Shown: positions 54,427-62,577 of the stretch, in pieces | Layout: each line of letters starts with the position of its first letter | Position numbering within the stretch: the first letter of the stretch is position 1 | From: Bacteroidales bacterium UBA6445 | Lineage (GTDB): Bacteria > Bacteroidota > Bacteroidia > Bacteroidales > UBA932 | Direction of reading: 5' to 3' | Assembly: GCA_002439585.1 (NCBI GenBank) | Contig: DJOF01000018.1 | Span: 87,212-151,211, forward strand | DNA length: 64,000 nucleotides | Position numbers and translations under genes: made by a program | Notes under the pieces: generated by a model | The model's input: only the letters and a program-made list of their open reading frames with translations | Database searches by the model: none | Told to the model about the DNA's origin: nothing

Positions 54427-54536
54427 CCGATCCCGTGCCGATCCCGTGCCGATCCCGTGCCGATCCCGTGCCCGTGCCGATTGCCTGCCGATTGAGCCGA
54501 TTGAGCCGATTGAACCGATTTGAGCCGACTGAATAA
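54427..54536. repeat. Short tandem repeats upstream of the cytochrome gene
   Basis: Four perfect 11-bp units CCGATCCCGTG begin at 54427, 54438, 54449 and 54460. They are followed by shortened or varied units (CCCGTG, CCGATTGCCTG) and then 9-bp units CCGATTGAG, CCGATTGAG, CCGATTGAA and CCGATTTGAG. All share the core CCGAT. The block ends about 70 bp before the ATG of the cytochrome/SUMF1 gene, so copy number could influence its promoter. Confidence 0.9.
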
Positions 54537-54606
54537 AATTTTGCGGAATGAGAAGTTTTGTGTAGCTTTAAAAGATTTATTTTTAACTTTTTTTTTAAAA
54601 AATAAA

Positions 54607-56133
54607 ATGGACGGCAGAAGGAAAGTTATCATATTTACTGGCCTTGTCGGGCTTGTGATTGGTGTGTGTGCAATGATGGCGGTCGGCGGTGCGATGATTC
54701 ACACTTCCACCAATGAGTACTGTATGAGTTGCCACTACCATGAGCAGGCTGACGCGGACTGGAAGAAGTCTGAGCATTACAATAGCGAAAGCGGTGTAGT
54801 TACTGACTGTGCAGCTTGCCATCTTCCGCCAAAGGAGAACGGTTATCTACGTTACTACATGATAAAGGCACGGATGGGAGCCAAGGATCTCTGGTCCAAG
54901 ATGACAAAAGATAAGAATGAAATAGATTGGGACACAAAAAGAACCCTTGAGCATGGGGCTACGATAGTCTACAACGAGTCCTGTGAGAAATGTCATGCCA
55001 ATCTTTTCCCTTCAGGAATATCAGATGATGGGATAACGGCTCATCTCTACTACGAGGAAAATGCGAGTCAGTTGGATCTCCAGTGCATTAGCTGCCACTT
55101 GGACACCGGTCATGATATGCCGGGGTACGAGCACAAGAGCCTGGAAGGCAAGGTGATGGACACGGGAGGGGGAGTTAAGTACGACAGTGCGGCTGTAGTT
55201 ACATCTTTTACGAATTTTACTGAAACCGTCCCAGGGACAACGGCCGCAATCAACATGATAGCTGTACCGGGAGGTGAGTTTACGATTGGAAGTCCCGAGA
55301 GTGAGCCATTCCGCTCAGCGGATGAGGGACCTCAAAGAAAGGTTAAGATTTCCCCGTTCTTTATGGGTGAGGTTGAGGTGACTTGGCATCAGTTCTGGGC
55401 TTTCTACAACGAGACGATGTCCGAGGGTAGAACTCCTCCAGAGAAGATCTATGCCAACAACAACCGTCTTGATGTTGATGCAGTCAGTGGCCCGACCCCA
55501 CCGTTCGGCTTTCCGGACCAAGGTTGGGGCATGGGCGAGAGGCCTGCGATCACGATGACACACTATGCAGCGGAGACCTTCTGTCAATGGCTTTCCCTAA
55601 AAACAGGGCGCAAATATCGTCTCCCGACTGAGGCGGAGTGGGAATATGCAGCCCGTGGCGGCACCCAGACTCCCTATTTCTTCGAAGGAAGTCCGAAGAA
55701 GTATTCAAGGCAGACGTTTTGGAACAAGTTGTTCGGGGCGGACACTACCTCCATAGCAAGTTTTGTGGTGTATTCTGAGGATAGTTTCGGCAAGACGCAG
55801 GAGCCTTCCGAGGTGAAAGCCAACCAGTTTGGTCTTAAGAATATGCTCGGCAACGTGATGGAGTATTGCTCCGACAGATATGCCGAGGATGCATATTCAA
55901 TGATCTCTGACGGGGCTCTTGATCCAAAAGGTCCAGAAAACGGAGATGAGTTCGTGGTTCGCGGAGGCGCATATTCAGATGACGCTTCGTTGGTGCGTTG
56001 CGCTGCCAGAAACCATACACGGAATGATGATTGGCTTCGCACTGACCCACAGAATCCGAAGAGCATCTGGTGGTATTCCGACATAAAGGGTATCGGTTTC
56101 AGAGTAGTGTGCGATGTCCCTGAGGGACTTTGA
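54607..56133 (+). CDS. Tetraheme NapC/NrfH-type cytochrome c fused to a SUMF1-like domain
   Basis: 508 residues with two parts. Residues about 7-30 form a membrane anchor, followed by four haem-binding CxxCH motifs (CMSCH 39, CAACH 68, CEKCH 126, CISCH 160), as in NrfH/NapC quinol dehydrogenases. Residues about 216-505 are a SUMF1/formylglycine-generating-enzyme fold (MIAVPGGEFTIGSPESEP, RLPTEAEWEYAARGG, NMLGNVMEYCSDRY, FVVRGGAYSDD, GIGFRVVCD). The Cys pair of true formylglycine-generating enzymes is not evident, so the domain may be structural or binding. Start at 54607 avoids the AT-rich and repeat DNA upstream. Probable role: pass electrons between quinol and exported partner enzymes. Confidence 0.9.
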   Translation: MDGRRKVIIFTGLVGLVIGVCAMMAVGGAMIHTSTNEYCMSCHYHEQADADWKKSEHYNSESGVVTDCAACHLPPKENGYLRYYMIKARMGAKDLWSKMTKDKNEIDWDTKRTLEHGATIVYNESCEKCHANLFPSGISDDGITAHLYYEENASQLDLQCISCHLDTGHDMPGYEHKSLEGKVMDTGGGVKYDSAAVVTSFTNFTETVPGTTAAINMIAVPGGEFTIGSPESEPFRSADEGPQRKVKISPFFMGEVEVTWHQFWAFYNETMSEGRTPPEKIYANNNRLDVDAVSGPTPPFGFPDQGWGMGERPAITMTHYAAETFCQWLSLKTGRKYRLPTEAEWEYAARGGTQTPYFFEGSPKKYSRQTFWNKLFGADTTSIASFVVYSEDSFGKTQEPSEVKANQFGLKNMLGNVMEYCSDRYAEDAYSMISDGALDPKGPENGDEFVVRGGAYSDDASLVRCAARNHTRNDDWLRTDPQNPKSIWWYSDIKGIGFRVVCDVPEGL

Positions 56134-56237
56134 TGTCAGCTTTTTTAGAAACATGAAATGAAAAAGATGATGAATGTTATTTTTTTTTGAAGTTTTCTTA
56201 GATTATAAATTTTAATAACATAAAAACTATTAATAGG

Positions 56238-57593
56238 ATGGGCGATAAAATGGACAGAAGGTCCTTTCTTGGCAAGAGTGCCAAGATCAGTGTAGGTCTG
56301 GTCGGCGGAAGTGTTTTGCTATCCGCCTGTGCCGGTGGAGATAAATCCGGCAAGATGACTCCCCTTAGGCAACCAGGTGAGTATTATGTTCCTGAACTTG
56401 TGGACAAGGCTATCGACGGAAAGGAATTAAAGGTTGGCCTCATTGGCTGCGGTTGGCGAGGAAGCGGTGCTGTCAATGACCTTCTTAACGCAGCGAACGG
56501 AATCAAGGTCATAGCCATATGTGATGTCTTTGCTGACAGAGTGAACGGTACGCGCGAGAATATAAAGAACCAGTGGAAGCAGGAAGTTCCCGAGGATCAC
56601 TGCTTCATCGGCTTTGATGCGTACAAGCAGGTTATTGATTCTGGTGTGGATATGGTGATTATAGCCACTCCTCCAGTTTTCCGTCCTGTACATTTCCAGT
56701 ACGCCACCGCAAAAGGAGTTCATTCATTCCTTGAGAAGCCTATCGCGGTAGATCCGAAGGGCTACCGTCAGATTATGGCGACCGCCAAGCAGGCAGAGGC
56801 TAAAGGGCTCAGCGTTGTGACTGGCACTCAGCGTCACCATCAGAGATCTTACGTGGAGTCTTTCAAAAGAATCCAGGAGGGCATGATAGGCGAGATCACA
56901 GGAGGCAACGTCTATTGGAATCAAGGAATGCTCTGGTACAAGGAGCGTCAGAAGGGATGGAGTGACATGGAATGGATGATCCGTGACTGGGTCAACTGGA
57001 AATGGCTCTCAGGTGACCACATCGTCGAGCAGCACGTGCACAACATCGATGTGTTCAACTGGATGATAGGCAAGCATCCTATAAAGGCAACAGGCATAGG
57101 TAGCCGCCAGCGTCGCATTACGGGTGACCAGTATGACAACTTCAGTATCGACTTTGAATATGAGAACGGAGTTCATCTGCACAGCTTGTGTCGCCAGATT
57201 GACGGGTGCTCCAACAATATCAGTGAATATGTACGTGGTACCAAGGGCTATTGGAGCTCTGAAGATTTCGCAATCCGTGACCTTAAAGGGAATGTCATTT
57301 GGCAGTTCGACGCCGAGGCTGAGAAAACTCAGTTTAAGCAGACTAACCCTTATGTTCTTGAGCACGTTGACTGGGTCAACCACATCCGCAAGGGTGAAGT
57401 TCACATCGAAGCTATAGAGGACGGAATCTCCTCTCTCTCTGGCGTGATGGGTCGTGAAGCGGCCTACACCGGCAAGACAATCACTTGGGACGAGATTAGT
57501 GCCTCCGATATCAATTACCTCCCAGAGAAGCTTGAACTAGGCAACGTTGATATGAGCAAGTTTACAGTCCCTGTTCCCGGTGCAGAAAAGTAA
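56238..57593 (+). CDS. Tat-exported Gfo/Idh/MocA family oxidoreductase (lipoprotein)
   Basis: NAD(P)-binding dehydrogenase family acting on sugars or cyclitols. 451 residues. The N-terminus MDRRSFLGKSAKISVGLVGG is a twin-arginine signal, followed by the lipobox LLSACAGG, so the folded enzyme is probably exported with its cofactor and lipid-anchored. The Rossmann motif is GLIGCGWRGSGAVND, the catalytic Lys lies in LEKPIAVDPKGY, and EQHVHNIDVFNWMIG carries the conserved His/Asp of the C-terminal domain. It follows the cytochrome gene after 104 bp and precedes a Tat-exported isomerase by 6 bp. Substrate unknown. Two start codons (56238, 56250) are possible. Confidence 0.9.
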   Translation: MGDKMDRRSFLGKSAKISVGLVGGSVLLSACAGGDKSGKMTPLRQPGEYYVPELVDKAIDGKELKVGLIGCGWRGSGAVNDLLNAANGIKVIAICDVFADRVNGTRENIKNQWKQEVPEDHCFIGFDAYKQVIDSGVDMVIIATPPVFRPVHFQYATAKGVHSFLEKPIAVDPKGYRQIMATAKQAEAKGLSVVTGTQRHHQRSYVESFKRIQEGMIGEITGGNVYWNQGMLWYKERQKGWSDMEWMIRDWVNWKWLSGDHIVEQHVHNIDVFNWMIGKHPIKATGIGSRQRRITGDQYDNFSIDFEYENGVHLHSLCRQIDGCSNNISEYVRGTKGYWSSEDFAIRDLKGNVIWQFDAEAEKTQFKQTNPYVLEHVDWVNHIRKGEVHIEAIEDGISSLSGVMGREAAYTGKTITWDEISASDINYLPEKLELGNVDMSKFTVPVPGAEK

Positions 57594-57599
57594 CAGAAT

Positions 57600-58511
57600 A
57601 TGAACAGAAGAGATTTTCTCTCAGCAGCAGCGGTTGGGTCGGCAGCATTGGCCGCGGCTTCTGTGCTGCCGGGATACGCCTCGGCAAAAGAATGCAAGAA
57701 AAAAGCAGGGAAATGCCCTGAATTGAAGATTTCGTTTCAAGATTGGATAGCTCCAGGTGATAGTGTGGCGGAGAAGCTTGACTTTATGGAGAGCCTTGGG
57801 GTGGTCGGCTTTGAGCCGAGCGGGCGTGGACTATCATCTCGTGTGAAAGAGATTCGTGAAGCCCTTAACGGTCGAAATATCAAGGTATCAGCAATATGTG
57901 CTGGTTTCGATGGTTTTATACTGGCAGAGGATCCGTCTACTAAAGAATTGTTTGACAAGACCATGCGTGACATCGTGGCCGCTGCCGGAGAACTTGAATC
58001 GACAGGAGTCATTATGGTTCCGGCTTTCAATAGCCAGATCCCTTGCAAACCTCACACGTTAGATACCCGCAATTATCTTTGCGAGCAGCTTCATGACCTC
58101 GGAGAGTTTGCTCTTGAACATGGCACTACAGTGATTCTTGAACCTCTGAATAGGAATGAAGCCTTCTATCTCCGTCAGGTAGCAGATGCGGCCGCAATTG
58201 CCCGTGATTCCGACAGCAAAGGTGTCAAGGCTATGGGTGATTTTTGGCACATGTCAGAGGAGACCTCTGATTACGGAGCTCTTATGTCAGCCGGTAAGGA
58301 GTATCTGCAACACGTCCACATTGCTAGCCGTGGTCGCCGTCTAATGCCGGGTGAGGATGGTGATAAGGACAATTATGTTGCCGGATTCAGAGCTCTAAAG
58401 GAAATTGGTTACGACAAGTATATTAGCTTCGAGTGTGGGACGAATGGTGACCGCACTAAGACCGTCACCGCTGCAGTAGACCTTATTCGCAGGCAGTGGG
58501 CAGAGGCTTAA
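57600..58511 (+). CDS. Tat-exported TIM-barrel sugar isomerase/epimerase
   Basis: 303 residues of the xylose isomerase-like / AP endonuclease 2 TIM-barrel family. A twin-arginine signal (MNRRDFLSAAAVGSAALAAA) ends near ASA, so it acts outside the cytoplasm. The barrel carries metal-type residues: VILEPLNRNEAF (Glu), GDFWHMSEE (Asp/His), HVHIASRGR and ISFECGTNGD (Glu). Family members interconvert keto sugars or handle 3-keto sugar derivatives. It lies between the oxidoreductase and resB, overlapping the latter by one base (TAATG). Confidence 0.88.
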   Translation: MNRRDFLSAAAVGSAALAAASVLPGYASAKECKKKAGKCPELKISFQDWIAPGDSVAEKLDFMESLGVVGFEPSGRGLSSRVKEIREALNGRNIKVSAICAGFDGFILAEDPSTKELFDKTMRDIVAAAGELESTGVIMVPAFNSQIPCKPHTLDTRNYLCEQLHDLGEFALEHGTTVILEPLNRNEAFYLRQVADAAAIARDSDSKGVKAMGDFWHMSEETSDYGALMSAGKEYLQHVHIASRGRRLMPGEDGDKDNYVAGFRALKEIGYDKYISFECGTNGDRTKTVTAAVDLIRRQWAEA

Positions 58512-59371
58512 TGCTCGCCTTGTCTCATACGTTCGGGCTTTTGTCAGCCTTGCTGTATGTCTGCATTTTGGTGGGCATATATGCGTTGCGTAGTAGTATC
58601 TCATTGTATGGACGTCTATCCGGACGGAAAGCCTGCATTGTTTCGATTTCTATTGTGCTGTTTCTGCTTCTCATCTTTGGGCTTATCCCACAGGATGGGA
58701 GCAGAGACGGTTTTTTTGGCATTATAGGTTGTCGGAATATGAGTCGGTCACCGATTTTTATCCTTGCTTTGCTATTCCTTGCGACAACTTTGACGCTGAA
58801 CACGATCGAGGATATTTATCATTTCAGCAGACATCGCATTGGGGTCACTTGTGCCCATTTGGGGTTGTCTGTGATTTTGATCGCAGGCCTCTTCGGTTTA
58901 GGCAGCGCCATCAGTGCGAAAATGATAGCGATTAAGGATGTACCGGCGCATTATGCGAGGAATGAACATGATGATTCAACCATAAAACTGCCTTTTGAGT
59001 TGATACTCAGGGATTTTTCTATCTTTGAATATTCCTCTGATGTAATCCTGACACTCCCTGACGGTCGCTCTTCCGAGATCACAATTGCTGTGAATCATCC
59101 TGCCAGGGTAGGTTCGTGGTGGATCTACCAGTCCGACTCCATGCCGGATACAGAGCGAGGAGGGTACGCGAGCATATTCAAATGCGTGTATTCCCCGATG
59201 TCTGAGCTCTTTCGCATCTCCTTGTGGTTGCTGCTTATTTCCGCTGCGGCGATGGTGTTCTTTGCCAACTTCAAGCCGTTATTCGGGAAGCGTAAGATAT
59301 CATCACTACGTTTGCTGGGAATTGATCCCTCCGCCACTGGCATATTCAAAGAAAAGAAAGACGGGCAATGA
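58511..59371 (+). CDS. Cytochrome c biogenesis protein ResB/CcsB-like
   Basis: 286 residues, membrane partner of CcsA in system II haem delivery and thioether formation for c-type cytochromes. Three N-terminal transmembrane helices (about 5-25, 42-60, 82-100), a further helix at 110-130, a periplasmic domain with PAHYARNEHDDS and WIYQSDSMPDTERGG, and a C-terminal helix. It is shorter than full-length ResB, as usual in Bacteroidota. Start at 58511 overlaps the previous stop (TAATG), and the end overlaps ccsA by 4 bp. Confidence 0.85.
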   Translation: MLALSHTFGLLSALLYVCILVGIYALRSSISLYGRLSGRKACIVSISIVLFLLLIFGLIPQDGSRDGFFGIIGCRNMSRSPIFILALLFLATTLTLNTIEDIYHFSRHRIGVTCAHLGLSVILIAGLFGLGSAISAKMIAIKDVPAHYARNEHDDSTIKLPFELILRDFSIFEYSSDVILTLPDGRSSEITIAVNHPARVGSWWIYQSDSMPDTERGGYASIFKCVYSPMSELFRISLWLLLISAAAMVFFANFKPLFGKRKISSLRLLGIDPSATGIFKEKKDGQ

Positions 59372-60324
59372 ATTGGGATTCTTTTATTTGGTTCGCAATG
59401 GCAGCTTCGCTGTTTTGGATTTCGGGGGCAGTGGCATCTTTGAAAGCCAAACGGCTCGTCTTGCCGCTGCTGCTTACTGGGATAGGTATCAAGATATTCT
59501 TAACGTTTATATTCGGAATTTGGGTCACGCTAGGCTACCCTCCGCTTCGCACGATGGGGGAGACCCGCCTGTGGTTCAGTGTCTTCCTGTCGCTGATAGG
59601 TTGCGTTGTCTATCTTCGTTGGCGCTATCGTTGGATTTTGCCGTTCTCTTGCTTGATGTCTGTCGTCTTCGTCTGTATCAATGTCTTCAAGCCAGAGATC
59701 CACACCGAGGAACTTATGCCGGCTCTTCGGAGTCCGTGGTTCGTCCCACATGTTATCGTCTATATGTTTGCTTACGCCGTGATGGGCGTCGCGTCAATCC
59801 TCGCTGTAAGAATCCTTTGGCTTTTTCGAAAATCGGTTTTGGATCGCATTCCCACGATTGTCTGCTCGGATTCATCGGCCACAAAGTCTGCCAATGAGAC
59901 TATCAGTGCGCATCCGTTATCGATTCAGTCGGATATAGAGACTGCTGATCGACTCCGAACGCTTGAAACCGACCTTCGTCTCTGCGATATCCTTGTCCGC
60001 ATTGGATGGGGTTTTCTCACGATGGGTATCGTAATGGGGGCTCTATGGGCCAAGCAAGCCTGGGGTGACTATTGGACCTGGGATCCGAAAGAGGTTTGGG
60101 CCGCTGCCACTTGGCTTAGCTATCTTCTTTACCTGCACCTGCGCCAAGGACAAGGTTCTGTTCTGTCTTCAGGCATGTCGGCCGATTCATCCGCCCACTC
60201 TTCTGTCAAGTCTCTCAGATGCCATCTCTTCCTTCTTATACTCTCATTCGTTCTACTCCAGATGTGCTGGTGGGGGGTCAACTATCTCCCTTCCGCCCAG
60301 GGCTTCAGTCTGCATACCTATTAA
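59368..60324 (+). CDS. ccsA: Cytochrome c biogenesis protein CcsA
   Basis: 318 residues, polytopic haem-handling protein. The WWD haem-binding motif is clear (KQAWGDYWTWDPKEVWAAAT), with conserved His residues in flanking helices (VPHVIVYMFAYAVMGVASIL and the C-terminal GVNYLPSAQGFSLHTY). A hydrophilic Ser/Asp-rich insertion sits between helices at about residues 165-205. It provides, with ResB, the machinery to mature the four-haem cytochrome encoded upstream. Last gene of the cluster. Confidence 0.92.
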   Translation: MNWDSFIWFAMAASLFWISGAVASLKAKRLVLPLLLTGIGIKIFLTFIFGIWVTLGYPPLRTMGETRLWFSVFLSLIGCVVYLRWRYRWILPFSCLMSVVFVCINVFKPEIHTEELMPALRSPWFVPHVIVYMFAYAVMGVASILAVRILWLFRKSVLDRIPTIVCSDSSATKSANETISAHPLSIQSDIETADRLRTLETDLRLCDILVRIGWGFLTMGIVMGALWAKQAWGDYWTWDPKEVWAAATWLSYLLYLHLRQGQGSVLSSGMSADSSAHSSVKSLRCHLFLLILSFVLLQMCWWGVNYLPSAQGFSLHTY

Positions 60325-60425
60325 TATATCCGATTCTGGTATATTTCCGTGTGCCTAAATAGGATTCGCTTCTAAAAAGCCCTCTGCTAAATATGTTCGT
60401 TTTGTTTTTTGAATGTCTTGTTCAA

Positions 60426-61043
60426 TCACGTATGCGCGGCAGCAAGGAAAACTTCCCGTATAGACGGATAAGAATTCTTTAGATATGCAGCTACTCCGGA
60501 GCGCGGTATCCATGCTGCCTTGGTGATATCCTCTTCTGTCTGAGGCACAAGATCCACGGGAGCAAGATATTCCATGGCATACCACCAGGTGTGTTTCAGA
60601 TGCCAGATGCCAGTCCTCTTGTAACAGTGGTCTGTGATGCAGATCAACTCCTCGAGTGCTATGTCTCCGAGTCCTGTCTCTTCTTGCACTTCACGCAAAG
60701 CTGTGACGGAGATATCCTCGCCAGGCTCCTGATGGCCTTTCGGTAAATCCCATAGCCCATCGCGACGTATCATAAGATAATCCCCACGGCGATTGGAGAC
60801 CAAGCCGCCAGCGGCATTTACCTCCTTGAATTCCGAGCAAAGGGATTCGTATACGGATTCTGGCTTGTCAGAGGGAATATATACCCTCTCAAGTCCAGAA
60901 GACCTCTCGAACAGACTAACAAGGGCCGACATACCAGCCTGCGCACTGTCATAATAATATTCAACGGCATTGGGATCAGCTAATGCAGCTTCCTCTGGCC
61001 GGCATATGATTATGCTTCTCCTATCGAAAAATATCTTATTCAT
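60426..61043 (-). CDS. NUDIX hydrolase
   Basis: 205 residues. The Nudix box is complete: GHQEPGEDISVTALREVQEE, followed by TGLGD, matching GX5EX7REUXEEXGU. The N-terminal about 65 residues form a separate small domain (FDRRSIIICRPEEAA). Substrate is some nucleoside diphosphate derivative, not further assignable. Start at 61043 gives the natural beginning MNKIFFDRRS; a longer frame adds no domain. Confidence 0.9.
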   Translation of the reverse strand: MNKIFFDRRSIIICRPEEAALADPNAVEYYYDSAQAGMSALVSLFERSSGLERVYIPSDKPESVYESLCSEFKEVNAAGGLVSNRRGDYLMIRRDGLWDLPKGHQEPGEDISVTALREVQEETGLGDIALEELICITDHCYKRTGIWHLKHTWWYAMEYLAPVDLVPQTEEDITKAAWIPRSGVAAYLKNSYPSIREVFLAAAHT

Positions 61044-61051
61044 CCGAATTG

Positions 61052-61216
61052 TCAAATGTCGCGGGTAACTATGCCGGCAAGGCAAGAACCTGCTTGATGA
61101 AACTGTTGCATCTGCTCATCTTTAAGGGCGCAAATGTCTGGAACTCTATCCAAGTCCGAATTATGCACAAATCCGATATATGACGCAACGTAAAATTCAA
61201 ATTTAATATTTCCCAT
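61052..61216 (-). CDS. Possible small protein upstream of the NUDIX gene
   Basis: A 54-residue frame, MGNIKFEFYVASYIGFVHNS then LDRVPDICALKDEQMQQFHQ and AGSCLAGIVTRDI, ends 8 bp before the NUDIX start in the same direction. I know no family for it and see no signal peptide or motif. Spacing suggests an operon member, but the region could equally be non-coding leader between divergent genes. Confidence 0.3.
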   Translation of the reverse strand: MGNIKFEFYVASYIGFVHNSDLDRVPDICALKDEQMQQFHQAGSCLAGIVTRDI

Positions 61217-61316
61217 GGTCTTTTGAAATAATTTTTGCGGTCTTGTGAAACAAATTGCGATTTTTCCCGTATATATATTAGTTTGACTCAATTTAACGTT
61301 AAGGATTACAGACGAT

Positions 61317-62372
61317 ATGAAGTTATCGCAATTTCAGTTTCCGCTTTCCCTCAAGAACGACATAGCACACGAGCCTACGGGCAAATGGAGGGACGAGGCC
61401 AGGATGATGGTGCTGCACAAGGATACAGGAGACATAGAGCATAAGATTTTCAAAAATATAACAGACTATTTTGGCAAGGGAGATACGTTCGTCCTCAATG
61501 ATACCAAGGTGTTCCCGGCAAGGCTTCTCGGAAAGAAGGAGAAAACGGGTGCAGACATAGAAGTTTTTCTGCTGAGAGAACTCAACAAGGAGCAGAGACT
61601 ATGGGATGTGATAGTGGAGCCTGCTAGAAAGATACGAATCGGAAACAAACTCTATTTCGGAGACGACGACTCTCTCGTATCGGAGGTTATTGACAATACG
61701 ACTTCGAGAGGTAGGACTCTGCGTTTCCTTTTCGACGGCCCGTATGACGAGTTCAAGAAGACCTTGTTTAGCCTCGGAGAGACTCCTATCCCAAAGTGGG
61801 TCAAGGAGAAAGTGACTCCCGAGGACAAAGAGAATTTTCAGACGATCTTCGCCGCTCATGAAGGTTCAGTATCGGCTCCGGCCGCTGGATTGCATTTCAG
61901 CAGGGAGCTTTTCAATATGATGATTCTAAAAGACATCAATAAAACTTTCATCACCGAGCACATGGGTATCGGGTATTTCAGGAAAGTTGATGTCGAGGAT
62001 CTGTCCAAGCACAAGATGGACTCGGAACGGCTCATAATAACTCCTGAGGCAGCAGAGACTATCAACAAGACCAAGCGTGAAGGGCACAAGATCCTTGCAG
62101 TGGGAGTCACTGTGATGAGGGCTCTTGAGACTTATGTCACTACCAATGATGAGGTGCAGCCCTATGACGGGTGGACCAACAAGTTCATCTTCCCACCGTA
62201 TAGGTTTGCCGTTCCTGACGCGATAGTATCCAATTTCCATCTGCCGTGTTCGACTATGCTTATGGCTGTATCTGCTTTCGGCGGATTCGAGAAAGTGAAG
62301 AATGCATATGAGATCGCGCTCAAGGAAGGGTACAAGTTCGGGCCTTACGGGGACGCTCTCTTGATTGTCTAA
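61317..62372 (+). CDS. queA: S-adenosylmethionine:tRNA ribosyltransferase-isomerase
   Basis: Transfers and isomerises the ribosyl part of SAM onto 7-aminomethyl-7-deazaguanine in tRNA, making epoxyqueuosine. 351 residues with the family blocks [63 protein letters not shown] and [17 protein letters not shown]. The start [17 protein letters not shown] is conserved. No preQ1 riboswitch was recognised upstream. Confidence 0.97.
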   Translation: MKLSQFQFPLSLKNDIAHEPTGKWRDEARMMVLHKDTGDIEHKIFKNITDYFGKGDTFVLNDTKVFPARLLGKKEKTGADIEVFLLRELNKEQRLWDVIVEPARKIRIGNKLYFGDDDSLVSEVIDNTTSRGRTLRFLFDGPYDEFKKTLFSLGETPIPKWVKEKVTPEDKENFQTIFAAHEGSVSAPAAGLHFSRELFNMMILKDINKTFITEHMGIGYFRKVDVEDLSKHKMDSERLIITPEAAETINKTKREGHKILAVGVTVMRALETYVTTNDEVQPYDGWTNKFIFPPYRFAVPDAIVSNFHLPCSTMLMAVSAFGGFEKVKNAYEIALKEGYKFGPYGDALLIV

Positions 62373-62492
62373 GAAGCTGTTTAATTTAGGCAGTTCCTAA
62401 AAAACGCACTTATTCTCAGCTTTATTACCAATGAGCCGGATATCAGGTTTTTTAGAATTTAAATAGCATCGTCAGCATCTTTTTATGACACA

Positions 62493-62533
62493 AAATCCCG
62501 TCGATAGCCATTGCTATCTCGGGATTTATTTTT
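62493..62533 (+). terminator. Terminator after queA
   Basis: Stem AAATCCCG...GATAGC with loop CATT and the complementary arm GCTATC...CGGGATTT (one bulge of 1-2 nt), followed by ATTTTTAAC. Confidence 0.75.
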
Positions 62534-62577
62534 AACTTGGCAACGGGGGCAGGAAGTGACTTTAACAAGCTACTTTT

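Noticed and set aside
54381..54632. 83-codon minus-strand frame with SAQ and HGIG repeats
   Set aside because: The apparent peptide repeats are the translation of the CCGAT tandem repeat; no family or start context supports it.
55200..56133. SUMF1 domain as a true formylglycine-generating enzyme
   Set aside because: The active-site Cys pair is not visible and no sulfatase is encoded in the window.
61217..61316. Possible preQ1 riboswitch upstream of queA
   Set aside because: No preQ1 aptamer pattern (short stem with A-rich tail and pseudoknot ahead of the start) was found.
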